Assembly: GCA_964389005.1 (NCBI GenBank)
Contig: CAYMCV010000060.1
Location: 1-14,803, forward strand
Length of the DNA: 14,803 nucleotides
Direction of reading: 5' to 3'
From: CAYMCV01 sp964389005
Lineage (GTDB): Bacteria; Bacillota; Clostridia; Lachnospirales; Lachnospiraceae
The position numbers and the translations under genes were made by a program. Below, one piece after another: positions 1 through 7,740 of this stretch. Below the pieces are notes generated by a model. It did no database searches, had not been told where the DNA came from, and saw nothing but the letters and a program-made list of their open reading frames with translations. Each line of letters starts with the position of its first letter. Position 1 is the first letter of the stretch.

Positions 1-586
1 AGAACTTTCGTTCTACTCCAAAGCAACAACGGATATTGAGTTCTTATTCCCATTCGGTTGGGGCGAATTATGGGGAATTGCGGACAGAACCGATTACGAT
101 TTGACACAGCATCAGAATGTTTCCAAGCAGGATTTGAGTTATTTTGACGATGTGAAGAATGAAAGATACGTTCCATACGTAATTGAGCCTTCCTTGGGTG
201 CAGATCGCGTAGTGCTTGCATTCTTATGCGGAGCGTATGATGAGGAAGACTTGGGTGAAGGAGATGTGCGTACGGTATTACGCTTGCATCCGGCGTTGGC
301 TCCCGTCAAAATCGGTATCTTGCCACTCTCGAAGAAGTTGAACGAGGGTGCGGAGCAGATTTTTATGCAGTTATCCAAGAAATACAATTGTGAATTTGAT
401 GATCGCGGTAATATTGGCAAAAGATATCGTCGTCAGGATGAAATCGGAACGCCGTTTTGTATTACATATGATTTTGATTCGGAAGAAGATCATGCGGTGA
501 CGGTTCGCTTCCGCGATTCTATGGAACAGGAACGCGTGAAGATTGCGGATTTGGAGACGTATTTCTCTGATAAGTTTGTTTTTTAA
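1..586 (+). CDS. glyQS: Glycyl-tRNA synthetase, single-chain type, C-terminal part (5' truncated by window)
   Basis: This class II aminoacyl-tRNA synthetase charges tRNA-Gly with glycine in the cytoplasm. The reading frame is already open at base 2, so the gene starts outside the window; 194 C-terminal residues are visible. Near the left edge the frame reads FPFGWGELWGIADRTDYDL, a signature of the alpha2 (eukaryote-like) bacterial GlyRS catalytic core. The motif 3 region follows (EPSLGADRVVLAFLCGAYDE), in which the Arg contacts ATP. The rest is the anticodon-binding domain, from about LHPALAPVKIGILPL to the end, including the characteristic DEIGTPFCITYDF segment. A TTG at 101 could be mistaken for a start but lies inside the conserved core. 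The stop at 584-586 is 50 bases before the ppdK start, with no terminator between, so the two are probably co-transcribed. The identification is secure. Confidence 0.96.
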   Translation, partial: ELSFYSKATTDIEFLFPFGWGELWGIADRTDYDLTQHQNVSKQDLSYFDDVKNERYVPYVIEPSLGADRVVLAFLCGAYDEEDLGEGDVRTVLRLHPALAPVKIGILPLSKKLNEGAEQIFMQLSKKYNCEFDDRGNIGKRYRRQDEIGTPFCITYDFDSEEDHAVTVRFRDSMEQERVKIADLETYFSDKFVF

Positions 587-618
587 CCAAATATCGATAA
601 AATAAATCAGATGCTATG

Positions 619-625
619 AAGGAGG
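619..625 (+). promoter_or_regulatory. Ribosome binding site that decides the ppdK start
   Basis: AAGGAGG lies 11 bases before ATG 637. It also lies inside the codons that would follow an earlier in-frame ATG at 616. A ribosome binding here would initiate at 637 and not at 616, which has no Shine-Dalgarno sequence of its own. Confidence 0.75.
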
Positions 626-636
626 AACAAAGCGGT

Positions 637-3267
637 ATGGCGAAATGGGTATATTTATTTAAAGAGGGTAGCGCGGATATGCGTAATCTTCTCGGAGGAA
701 AGGGTGCGAATCTTGCGGAGATGACGAATCTTGGCTTGCCGATTCCCCAGGGATTCACAGTCACAACAGAGGCATGTACGGACTACTATACGCAGGGAAA
801 ACAAATATCCGACGAAATTCAGGGGCAGATTTTTGATGCATTGAAGGTTTTGGAAGACTTGCAGGGAAAGAAATTTGGGGATAATGACGATCCGCTTTTG
901 GTTTCGGTTCGTTCGGGAGCAAGAGCTTCCATGCCCGGAATGATGGATACCATTCTGAATTTGGGGTTGAATGATATCGCTGTTGAAGGATTTGCCAAGA
1001 AGACGGGAAATCCACGCTTCGCATATGACTCTTACCGCAGATTTATTCAGATGTTTTCGGATGTTGTTATGGAAGTTCCGAAGAGCTTTTTTGAGAAAAT
1101 CATCGATGAGTTAAAAGAATCCAAGGGCATCAAGTTTGATACCGAACTGACAGCCGAGGATTTAAAGGTATTGATTTCGAAATTTAAAGAAGTATACAAG
1201 AACGCAATGAACGGTGAAGATTTCCCGCAAGAGCCGAAGGTTCAGTTAATGGAAGCTGTAAAAGCCGTATTTCGTTCATGGGATAACCCGAGAGCCATCG
1301 TATATCGTCGTATGAATGATATTCCCGGTGATTGGGGAACGGCAGTCAATGTTCAGGCGATGGTATTCGGTAATATGGGTGAGACTTCGGGAACCGGTGT
1401 TGCTTTTACACGTAACCCATCGACCGGCGAAAAGGGAATTTACGGCGAGTACTTAATCAATGCGCAAGGGGAAGACGTTGTGGCAGGTGTTCGTACACCG
1501 CAGCCGATTACGCAACTTGAGAAGGATTTACCGGAGTGCTATGCGGAATTTATTCGCATTGCCAATAAGTTGGAAGAACATTATCGCGATATGCAGGATA
1601 TGGAGTTCACGATTCAGGAAGGCAAGTTATACTTCTTGCAGACACGTAACGGCAAGAGAACCGCACCTGCCGCAATTCAGATTGCCTGTGATTTGGTAGA
1701 TGAAGGAAAGATTACGTCACAGGAAGCGGTACTCAGAATCGAAGCGAAATCATTGGATCAGTTATTGCATCCGACATTTAATGCTGCGGCTCTGAAAGCG
1801 GGCGAAGTTATCGGACAGGCACTTCCGGCATCTCCGGGTGCTGCCGCAGGTAAAGTTTATTTTTCGGCGGAAGATGCCAAAGCAGCCGGAATGCGCGGCG
1901 AGAGAGTTATCTTGGTTCGTTTGGAGACATCTCCGGAAGACATCGAAGGAATGCATGCTTCACAGGGTATTCTGACGGTTCGCGGCGGTATGACGTCACA
2001 CGCAGCAGTTGTTGCACGTGGTATGGGAACCTGCTGTGTATCCGGATGCGGTGAGATTAAGATTGATGAAGAAGCGAAAAAATTCGAACTCGGTGGTCAT
2101 CAGTTTACAGAAGGCGATTTCATCTCTTTAGACGGTACGACCGGTAAAATTTACAAAGGCGACATTCAGACGGAAGAAGCTTCTGTCGGAGGTAATTTTG
2201 CGAGAATCATGGGTTGGGCAGATGAATTTAGAAAATTATCCGTTCGTACCAATGCAGATACGCCGACAGACACCAGAAACGCTGTAAAACTCGGTGCAGA
2301 AGGCATCGGTCTTTGCCGTACGGAGCATATGTTCTTTGATGCAGAGAGAATCCCCAAGATTAGAAAAATGATTCTTTCAAAGACTGTTGAAGGACGTGAA
2401 GAAGCATTAAATGAATTACTTGAATTCCAAAAAGCAGATTTTAAAGCAATGTATGAAGCATTGGAAGGCAGACCGATGACGGTTCGCTATTTGGATCCGC
2501 CTTTACATGAATTTGTTCCGACAGAAGAAGCAGATATTCAGGCATTGGCTAACGATATGAATTTGAGCGTCAGTGAAGTCAAGGAAACCTGTGACAACTT
2601 ACATGAATTCAATCCGATGATGGGACATAGGGGATGTCGTCTTGCGGTAACTTATCCGGAAATCGCTAAGATGCAGACACGTGCCGTTATGGAGGCTGCA
2701 ATTGAAGTCAGCGCCGAGAAAGGTTATGACATTGTTCCGGAAATCATGATTCCGTTGGTTGGCGAGAAGAAGGAATTGAAGTATGTCAAGGACATTGTCG
2801 TAGAAACTGCGGAAATCGTGAAGAAAGAAAAGAATTCGAACATGGAATACCATATCGGTACCATGATTGAAATTCCGCGTGCTGCCTTGACGGCGGAACA
2901 GATTGCAGAAGAAGCAGAATTCTTCTCATTCGGAACCAATGATTTGACACAAATGACTTTTGGATTCTCACGTGATGATGCAGGCAAATTCTTGGATGCA
3001 TATTACAAAGCTAAGATTTATGAATCGGATCCGTTTGCAAGATTGGATCAGAACGGCGTGGGACAGTTGATTCAGATGGCTGCAGAAAAAGGACGTGCAA
3101 CCAGACCGAATATCAAACTCGGCATCTGCGGTGAACACGGCGGTGATCCTTCATCCGTTGAGTTCTGCCACAAAGTCGGCTTGAATTATGTATCCTGTTC
3201 ACCGTTCCGTGTACCGATTGCAAGACTTGCGGCGGCACAGGCTGCGATAAACAGCGCAAAGAATTAG
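637..3267 (+). CDS. ppdK: Pyruvate, phosphate dikinase (876 aa)
   Basis: PPDK interconverts ATP + pyruvate + Pi and AMP + PEP + PPi in the cytoplasm. In fermentative anaerobes it links PEP and pyruvate reversibly and can stand in for pyruvate kinase. Visible in order are the N-terminal nucleotide-binding domain (GGKGANLAEM near residue 20; VSVRSGARASMPGMMDT near 90), the central phosphohistidine domain (GGMTSHAAVVARGMG with the swivelling His at 455 and Thr at 453), and the C-terminal PEP/pyruvate TIM barrel (GIGLCRTEHMFF; FFSFGTNDLTQMTFGFSRDD; GICGEHGGDP with Cys831). Counted from ATG 637, His455 and Cys831 match the known Clostridium symbiosum numbering exactly, which strongly supports this start over ATG 616. 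The length is normal for the family and no lesion is seen. The gene lies just downstream of the glycyl-tRNA synthetase and ends in a strong terminator. Confidence 0.98.
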   Translation: MAKWVYLFKEGSADMRNLLGGKGANLAEMTNLGLPIPQGFTVTTEACTDYYTQGKQISDEIQGQIFDALKVLEDLQGKKFGDNDDPLLVSVRSGARASMPGMMDTILNLGLNDIAVEGFAKKTGNPRFAYDSYRRFIQMFSDVVMEVPKSFFEKIIDELKESKGIKFDTELTAEDLKVLISKFKEVYKNAMNGEDFPQEPKVQLMEAVKAVFRSWDNPRAIVYRRMNDIPGDWGTAVNVQAMVFGNMGETSGTGVAFTRNPSTGEKGIYGEYLINAQGEDVVAGVRTPQPITQLEKDLPECYAEFIRIANKLEEHYRDMQDMEFTIQEGKLYFLQTRNGKRTAPAAIQIACDLVDEGKITSQEAVLRIEAKSLDQLLHPTFNAAALKAGEVIGQALPASPGAAAGKVYFSAEDAKAAGMRGERVILVRLETSPEDIEGMHASQGILTVRGGMTSHAAVVARGMGTCCVSGCGEIKIDEEAKKFELGGHQFTEGDFISLDGTTGKIYKGDIQTEEASVGGNFARIMGWADEFRKLSVRTNADTPTDTRNAVKLGAEGIGLCRTEHMFFDAERIPKIRKMILSKTVEGREEALNELLEFQKADFKAMYEALEGRPMTVRYLDPPLHEFVPTEEADIQALANDMNLSVSEVKETCDNLHEFNPMMGHRGCRLAVTYPEIAKMQTRAVMEAAIEVSAEKGYDIVPEIMIPLVGEKKELKYVKDIVVETAEIVKKEKNSNMEYHIGTMIEIPRAALTAEQIAEEAEFFSFGTNDLTQMTFGFSRDDAGKFLDAYYKAKIYESDPFARLDQNGVGQLIQMAAEKGRATRPNIKLGICGEHGGDPSSVEFCHKVGLNYVSCSPFRVPIARLAAAQAAINSAKN

Positions 3268-3277
3268 TGGAATTGAC

Positions 3278-3311
3278 AATAACCACTCTGATGAAGGGTG
3301 GTTATTTTTTT
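3278..3311 (+). terminator. Intrinsic terminator after ppdK
   Basis: Nine perfect base pairs (AATAACCAC at 3278-3286 with GTGGTTATT at 3298-3306) enclose an 11-base loop, and the 3' arm runs into a T tract at 3305-3311. The hairpin starts 11 bases after the ppdK stop. It should end the glyQS-ppdK transcript. Confidence 0.9.
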
Positions 3312-3323
3312 GTACATTTTAAC

Positions 3324-3352
3324 TGTTCTTTTTGTGGTTTGTATGATACAAT
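3324..3352 (+). promoter_or_regulatory. Candidate extended -10 promoter for cheV
   Basis: TACAAT at 3347-3352 is preceded by TG and one base (TGATACAAT), an extended -10 arrangement. The -35 region at the proper distance (TGTTCT, 3324-3329) is poor. It lies between the ppdK terminator and the cheV start, where a promoter is expected. I saw no sigma-28 style motif (TAAA, spacer, GCCGATAA), so chemotaxis-specific control is not evident here. Confidence 0.45.
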
Positions 3353-3397
3353 ATATGCAAATTGGTGGGAAGTATTTTTTAGCAGAGAGGTGCGCTT

Positions 3398-4294
3398 ATG
3401 GATTCAAAAATTCTCTTACAAAATGGGACAAACGAACTGGAAGTTTTGGAATTTGAGATTGCCGGCAATTCATACGGAATTAATGTCGCAAAGATTCGTG
3501 AAATCATTCCGTATCAGAAGGTGACGCCGATACCGAATTCGCATCCGAGCGTCGAAGGCATTTTTATGCCTAGGGATTTTATGATTACGGCGATTGATTT
3601 ATCGAACTGCTTACAGCGCGGTGAAGCGAAGCCGGGTGGCTTATTCATCGTTACCAACTTCAACAAATTAGACATTGCATTCCATGTGGAGAATGTCATA
3701 GGAATTCATAGAGTATCGTGGGCCGATATTTTATTACCGGGAGCTACGGTATCCAGTGTGGATGACAGTATATCAACAGGCGTCATTAATGTGAACGGTA
3801 AACTCATTATCATCTTGGATTTTGAGAAGATTGTTACGGATATCAATCCGGAAACCGGATTGAAAGTCACGGAAGTGGAGGCACTTGGCGTGAATACCGG
3901 TCGCGGGGACGTCCCGATTTTGATTGCGGAAGATTCGGCATTACTGAATAAATTGATTGTTGATTCTCTGAGCAAAGCAGGTTATACACAGTTAATACAT
4001 TGCGTCAACGGACAAGAAGCATGGGAAATCATCCAAGAATGTAAAACCAAAGGAACCTTGGAGGAACATGTCAAATGTGTGATTACCGATATTGAGATGC
4101 CGCTGATGGACGGACATCGACTGTTGAAATTGATACGCGGCGACAGCGCCACCGAGAAGATTCCGGTTGTCATCTTTTCTTCTATGGTCAATGAAGATAT
4201 GAAAAGAAAGGGTGCGGAATTGGGTGCCAGTGCACAATTATCCAAACCGGAAATAGGGAATTTGGTGAAAGAAGTGGATCACCTGGTGTTGTAA
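3398..4294 (+). CDS. cheV: CheV-type chemotaxis coupling protein (CheW domain plus receiver domain)
   Basis: CheV proteins couple chemoreceptors to the CheA kinase through a CheW-like domain. They are tuned by phosphorylation of a C-terminal receiver domain and act at the membrane-bound receptor array. The 298-residue product has a CheW-like part at about 12-155 (LEFEIAGNSYGINVAKIREI; VEGIFMPRDFMITAIDLSN). The receiver spans about 172-298 (ILIAEDSALLNKL with acidic pair Glu178-Asp179; ITDIEMPLMDG with phospho-acceptor Asp231; VVIFSS with Ser261/Ser262; SKPE with Lys283). All the usual receiver catalytic residues are present, so it should be phosphorylatable. The start is supported by AGAGAGG about 8 bases upstream. 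It appears to be a single-gene unit, with no other chemotaxis or flagellar gene in the window; its kinase and receptors must be encoded elsewhere. Length and domain order fit the family. Confidence 0.94.
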   Translation: MDSKILLQNGTNELEVLEFEIAGNSYGINVAKIREIIPYQKVTPIPNSHPSVEGIFMPRDFMITAIDLSNCLQRGEAKPGGLFIVTNFNKLDIAFHVENVIGIHRVSWADILLPGATVSSVDDSISTGVINVNGKLIIILDFEKIVTDINPETGLKVTEVEALGVNTGRGDVPILIAEDSALLNKLIVDSLSKAGYTQLIHCVNGQEAWEIIQECKTKGTLEEHVKCVITDIEMPLMDGHRLLKLIRGDSATEKIPVVIFSSMVNEDMKRKGAELGASAQLSKPEIGNLVKEVDHLVL

Positions 4295-4358
4295 TTTGTT
4301 TTGTGCCGAAAAGAATTGTATAAGATATTTTTTGGCATTGATTTTGATTTGGAATGAA

Positions 4359-4385
4359 AGCCGGGGCAGATACACACCCGGTTTT
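4359..4385 (+). terminator. Weak terminator-like hairpin after cheV
   Basis: AGCCGGG (4359-4365) pairs with CCCGGTT (4377-4383), a 7-bp stem with one G-U pair and an 11-base loop, followed by only a short T run (4382-4385). It may partly end the cheV transcript. It lies about 65 bases downstream of cheV and about 60 bases before the next gene, so it could separate the two units. Confidence 0.45.
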
Positions 4386-4389
4386 CCTA

Positions 4390-4418
4390 TTGAAAGAGAA
4401 GGCTATTTAGGATACACA
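4390..4418 (+). promoter_or_regulatory. Weak candidate promoter before the acidic membrane protein gene
   Basis: TTGAAA at 4390-4395 is followed after 17 bases by TACACA at 4413-4418. The -35 is good (5 of 6 matches to TTGACA) but the -10 is poor. The position fits: after the cheV hairpin and just upstream of the six-gene run that starts at 4449. It is only a candidate. Confidence 0.25.
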
Positions 4419-4448
4419 CGATATCTAACTTTATGACGGAGGGTATAC

Positions 4449-6323
4449 ATGCAGACGGATGAAGAATATCTTGACAGCTTGCTGGCGTCTGTCAGTAAGG
4501 ATGAAAATAATGATAATGCAGACAATGAAACCTCTGATTCCATGCAAACAGAGGTTAAAAGTCAATCAGAATTTCCGCAAGTCGGAGGACGTGAGATTCT
4601 GACGGAGGATTCTGTCGAACTTTTACCGGAAGATTTAGAAGCATTACAATCGATGATTGACGATGTTGTGGAGTATTCGGTAGAGCCCAAAGAGGAATCG
4701 GAGGAAGATTCGTCCGAGCAGGATTCGGCAGAGCCCAAAGAGGAATCGGAGGAAGATTCATCTGAGCAGGATTCGGTAAATGATACGTCAGAGTCAGAAG
4801 AGACAGACGAACAGTTTGAATCGGAAGCGGTAGATAATTCCGATGAAACGGTGGATGACAGCATGGACGAGATAATGGAGATGCTGGGGCTGAGTCATGA
4901 ATCGGAGTCGGAAGCGGCAGATATGGAGAATATTGAAGAATTGCTGTTGGAAGCCGAGAAGAAAGGAAAAGATTCCGGTACCGGAGAAACAGCGGTTCAG
5001 GAGAATCAGGATTTATCCGATATTCTTGGCATTTTGGGGAATGATGATCATGATTTGGCAGAGATAGGAGACATTTTACAGAAATCCGATCAGAATGAGC
5101 CGGTGGCTGATGATATGCTCTCAATGTTAACGGGTAACGAAATTGAAGAAGGCGCGCAAGGAATGTTCGACAATTCACTCATAGACCGGGATGAAGTGAA
5201 TATGAACCAAGATTCATTCGGAGATGATACATCAACAGAAGATACAGAACAACAAGGAAAAAAGAAAAGAAAAAAACGCGAAAAGAAATCCAAGAGGAAG
5301 GTTACGCCGGAGTTGACGGAAGAGGAGGAAATGGCAAATCTCTTGGAGGAAGCGGAGCCGACGGAATCCGGAGATTCCTCAAAAGCAAAGAAAAATAGAA
5401 AGAGCAGAAAAAAAGGTCAAAAAGCAGCATCCGATACCGATGTGAAGGATGCAAATACCGCACTCGAAGAAGAAATGGAGCGCGAGGATAAAACTGATTC
5501 CAAAAAGCTTGAAAAAGAGCGGCGGAAGCGGGAAAAAGAAGCTGCGCGACAAGCGAGAAAGAAAGAAGCCGCGAAGAAACGCGAAGAAAAATATGCCTAT
5601 CTGGATCAAGGAAGAAAGATATCAAATGGGGGAATCATAGCTGTTTTTGCAATCTGTTTTTCGCTGGCGGCGATTTTGATTTTATTGATTATATTTATTC
5701 CGGCCATAAATAATCAAAAAAAGGCACGAGAGTCTTTTTATCGACAGGATTATCAAGATACCGTTACACGACTCTACGGAAAGAAGATGAATGAGAGTGA
5801 CCGTTTGATGTACGAAAAAGCAGTTCTTTTCTATGGAATCACTTCTCGTTTCGATGCTTATCGAACCTACATCAAGATGAATGATGCAAAGTCGGCATTG
5901 GATGCACTTTTGCAGGCAGCAAAGGAATGCGCCGCGACTGAGCGGCAAGCAACGAATTTCGGCATGTCGGAAGAATGGAACTTGATTTGCACTGAAATTT
6001 ACTCAGAACTTTTAACGACATATCATTTGTCGAATGCGGACGTGAATGACATTATTCAAATGAAAGATTTAGAGTATACCTACACAGTTGAGGCAATTCT
6101 TGCGGGGGATGGATATCAAAGTGAGCAAGCAGTGTCTGAGCCTACAGAAGAAGCGACGGATACAAGCGAGGAAGAATTACCGGACTTACTTCCGGAGGAG
6201 AGAGAACTGCAGACTTCGGAGACAAAACAACCGGATGACGTTGATGTAGATAGCAACGGAGAGGAAGAAACAATACTTCATACGGGAGTGGTTGAAGACG
6301 GAGAAGCAATTTTAACGCAATAA
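4449..6323 (+). CDS. Acidic/basic segmented single-span membrane protein of unknown function (624 aa)
   Basis: I do not recognise a named family. The protein has no signal peptide. Residues 1-265 are highly acidic and low complexity, with short hydrophobic patches (EIMEMLGL, LSDILGILG, IGDILQK, DDMLSMLTG). They contain a tandem 16-residue repeat (78-109, unit begins VEPKEESEED). Three Lys/Arg-rich stretches follow (about 271-285, 314-327, 348-390), the last probably a charged helix or coiled coil. A single transmembrane segment spans about 395-417 (IIAVFAICFSLAAILILLII), then comes a predicted helical domain at about 421-575 and an acidic Thr/Glu-rich tail. Basic residues before the span predict a cytoplasmic N-terminus and external C-terminus. 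ATG 4449 has ACGGAGGG about 7 bases upstream. It ends 18 bases before hisH, so co-transcription is likely. The external part has a TPR-like feel (helical, repeated YxxxxxYxxM spacing), but this is only an impression. A scaffold or sensor role is speculation. Confidence 0.85.
   Translation: MQTDEEYLDSLLASVSKDENNDNADNETSDSMQTEVKSQSEFPQVGGREILTEDSVELLPEDLEALQSMIDDVVEYSVEPKEESEEDSSEQDSAEPKEESEEDSSEQDSVNDTSESEETDEQFESEAVDNSDETVDDSMDEIMEMLGLSHESESEAADMENIEELLLEAEKKGKDSGTGETAVQENQDLSDILGILGNDDHDLAEIGDILQKSDQNEPVADDMLSMLTGNEIEEGAQGMFDNSLIDRDEVNMNQDSFGDDTSTEDTEQQGKKKRKKREKKSKRKVTPELTEEEEMANLLEEAEPTESGDSSKAKKNRKSRKKGQKAASDTDVKDANTALEEEMEREDKTDSKKLEKERRKREKEAARQARKKEAAKKREEKYAYLDQGRKISNGGIIAVFAICFSLAAILILLIIFIPAINNQKKARESFYRQDYQDTVTRLYGKKMNESDRLMYEKAVLFYGITSRFDAYRTYIKMNDAKSALDALLQAAKECAATERQATNFGMSEEWNLICTEIYSELLTTYHLSNADVNDIIQMKDLEYTYTVEAILAGDGYQSEQAVSEPTEEATDTSEEELPDLLPEERELQTSETKQPDDVDVDSNGEEETILHTGVVEDGEAILTQ
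4676..4771 (+). repeat. Two tandem 48-bp repeats inside the acidic protein gene
   Basis: Units 4676-4723 and 4724-4771 begin TTCGG(T/C)AGAGCCCAAAG and differ at only three visible positions (GTA/GCA and CGTCCG/CATCTG). The period is a multiple of three and encodes 16 residues twice. The near identity suggests a recent in-frame duplication that could vary in copy number between strains. Confidence 0.9.
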
Positions 6324-6341
6324 GCATAAACGGAGGCTGAT

Positions 6342-6956
6342 ATGATAGCAATCATTGATTATGATGCGGGGAATACCGCAAGTGTACATAAGGCGATTGC
6401 CGCTTTGGGGGAGGAGAGTGTGCTGACGAAGGATGCATCGACGATTCTTCGTGCCGATAAAGTCATTCTTCCGGGCGTCGGTGCATTTGGAGATGCAATG
6501 AAACGACTTCAAGGGTACGGATTGGACGAAGTGATCAAAGAGGTTGCGCAGAAAGGGACACCGTTTTTGGGAATCTGCCTCGGTTTACAACTTCTATTTG
6601 AAAGAAGTGAAGAGTCACCGGGCATTGACGGACTCGGCATACTAAAGGGCGAGATTATAAGGATTCCGGAACATACGAGTCTGAAAGTACCGCAAATCGG
6701 CTGGAATTCATTGGACTTTCCGAGGGAAGGACGTATGTTCCGCGGCTTTGACAAGCCCCCCTATGTTTACTTCGTGCATTCCTATTACCTAAAAGCAGCC
6801 GATGAAAGTATTGTTACGGCAACAACAGAGTATGGTGTCAGAATCCATGCGGCGGTGGAACAAGGGAATGTTTTTGCATGTCAATTCCATCCGGAGAAAA
6901 GTTCCAAAGAAGGTTTGCGGATGTTACGTAATTTTTTAGATACGGAGGAAAAGTAA
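6342..6956 (+). CDS. hisH: Imidazole glycerol phosphate synthase, glutaminase subunit HisH (204 aa)
   Basis: HisH is the class I glutamine amidotransferase subunit that releases ammonia from glutamine and channels it to HisF. Together they make imidazole glycerol phosphate and AICAR in histidine biosynthesis (cytoplasm). The sequence begins MIAIIDYDAGNTASVHKAI, typical of HisH. The catalytic triad is visible as Cys79 in GICLGLQLLF, plus His183 and Glu185 in QFHPEKSS. The oxyanion-region PGVGAFGDAM (44-53) and the PYVYFVHSYY segment (140-149) are also present. Length is normal. The start is supported by GGAGG five bases upstream. Its stop abuts the hisF start with no gap, as expected for obligate partners. 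No other his genes are in the window, so the pathway is split or scattered in this genome. Confidence 0.97.
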   Translation: MIAIIDYDAGNTASVHKAIAALGEESVLTKDASTILRADKVILPGVGAFGDAMKRLQGYGLDEVIKEVAQKGTPFLGICLGLQLLFERSEESPGIDGLGILKGEIIRIPEHTSLKVPQIGWNSLDFPREGRMFRGFDKPPYVYFVHSYYLKAADESIVTATTEYGVRIHAAVEQGNVFACQFHPEKSSKEGLRMLRNFLDTEEK

Positions 6957-7718
6957 GTGCATACAAAACGAATCATACCCTGCTTGGATGTCAATGCCGG
7001 ACGCGTTGTGAAAGGCGTTAATTTTGTGAATTTGGTCGATGCCGGTGATCCGGTTGCCATAGCCAAAGCGTATGATCAAAAAGGCGCAGACGAGTTGGTT
7101 TTTCTGGACATCACTGCATCTTCAGATGCTAGAACGACAGTTGTAGATATGGTTAGAAAAGTTGCCGCCGAAGTTTTTATCCCATTTACGGTTGGCGGAG
7201 GAATCCGTACGGTCGATGATTTTCGCTTGATTTTACGTGAAGGTGCGGATAAGGTTGCTGTTAATTCAGCGGCAATTGCAGATCCGGAATTGATTTCCCG
7301 TACAGCCGATAAATTTGGAAGCCAATGTGTCGTGGTTGCAATTGATGCGAAGCGGAGCGCAGACGGCAGTGGCTTTCATATCTACAAGAATGGCGGACGC
7401 ATCGATATGGGAATCGATGCCGTGGAATGGGCAGCCAGAGCAGAACGTCTGGGTGCCGGCGAAATCCTTTTAACCAGCATGGATTGCGACGGGACAAAGA
7501 ATGGTTACGATTTGGAGTTGACACGTTTGGTATCGGAAGCAGTTTCGGTTCCGGTCATTGCTTCGGGTGGTGCCGGTACATTTGAGCATTTTTATGATGC
7601 TTTAACAAAAGGCAAGGCGGATGCGGTGTTGGCGGCTTCGCTGTTCCATTTTAATGAGATGCAGATTTCCGAGTTAAAGGCATATTTGCAAGAACAGGGT
7701 ATTGCGGTACGAATATAA
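6957..7718 (+). CDS. hisF: Imidazole glycerol phosphate synthase, cyclase subunit HisF (253 aa)
   Basis: HisF is the (beta/alpha)8-barrel cyclase that uses ammonia from HisH to convert PRFAR into imidazole glycerol phosphate and AICAR. The product starts HTKRIIPCLDVNAGRVVKG, and the two catalytic aspartates fall at the classical positions, Asp11 (CLD) and Asp130 (VVVAID). Phosphate-binding loops are visible as PFTVGGGIR (about 76-84) and VIASGGAG. The start is a GTG immediately after the hisH TAA, and GAGGAAA at the end of hisH acts as its ribosome binding site. Translation is therefore probably coupled, giving balanced subunit amounts. Length and motifs are normal. Confidence 0.97.
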   Translation: MHTKRIIPCLDVNAGRVVKGVNFVNLVDAGDPVAIAKAYDQKGADELVFLDITASSDARTTVVDMVRKVAAEVFIPFTVGGGIRTVDDFRLILREGADKVAVNSAAIADPELISRTADKFGSQCVVVAIDAKRSADGSGFHIYKNGGRIDMGIDAVEWAARAERLGAGEILLTSMDCDGTKNGYDLELTRLVSEAVSVPVIASGGAGTFEHFYDALTKGKADAVLAASLFHFNEMQISELKAYLQEQGIAVRI

Positions 7719-7740
7719 TGAGTGAAGACAGGAGAGCATG

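Noticed and set aside
616..636. Upstream in-frame ATG adding seven residues (MKEEQSG) to PPDK
   Set aside because: It overlaps the ribosome binding site of ATG 637, has none of its own, and would shift the catalytic His and Cys off the known positions 455 and 831.
3267..3524. 85-codon plus-strand frame spanning the ppdK terminator and the cheV start
   Set aside because: It runs through a terminator hairpin and overlaps cheV in another frame; the product has no recognisable features.
4305..4312. GCCGAAAA resembling the sigma-28 -10 element after cheV
   Set aside because: No TAAA-like -35 element lies at the required distance upstream.
4555..5178. 207-codon minus-strand open frame opposite the acidic protein gene
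   Set aside because: It is a by-product of biased codon use in the acidic low-complexity region; the product is Pro/Leu-rich with no domain, and the plus-strand frame explains the locus.
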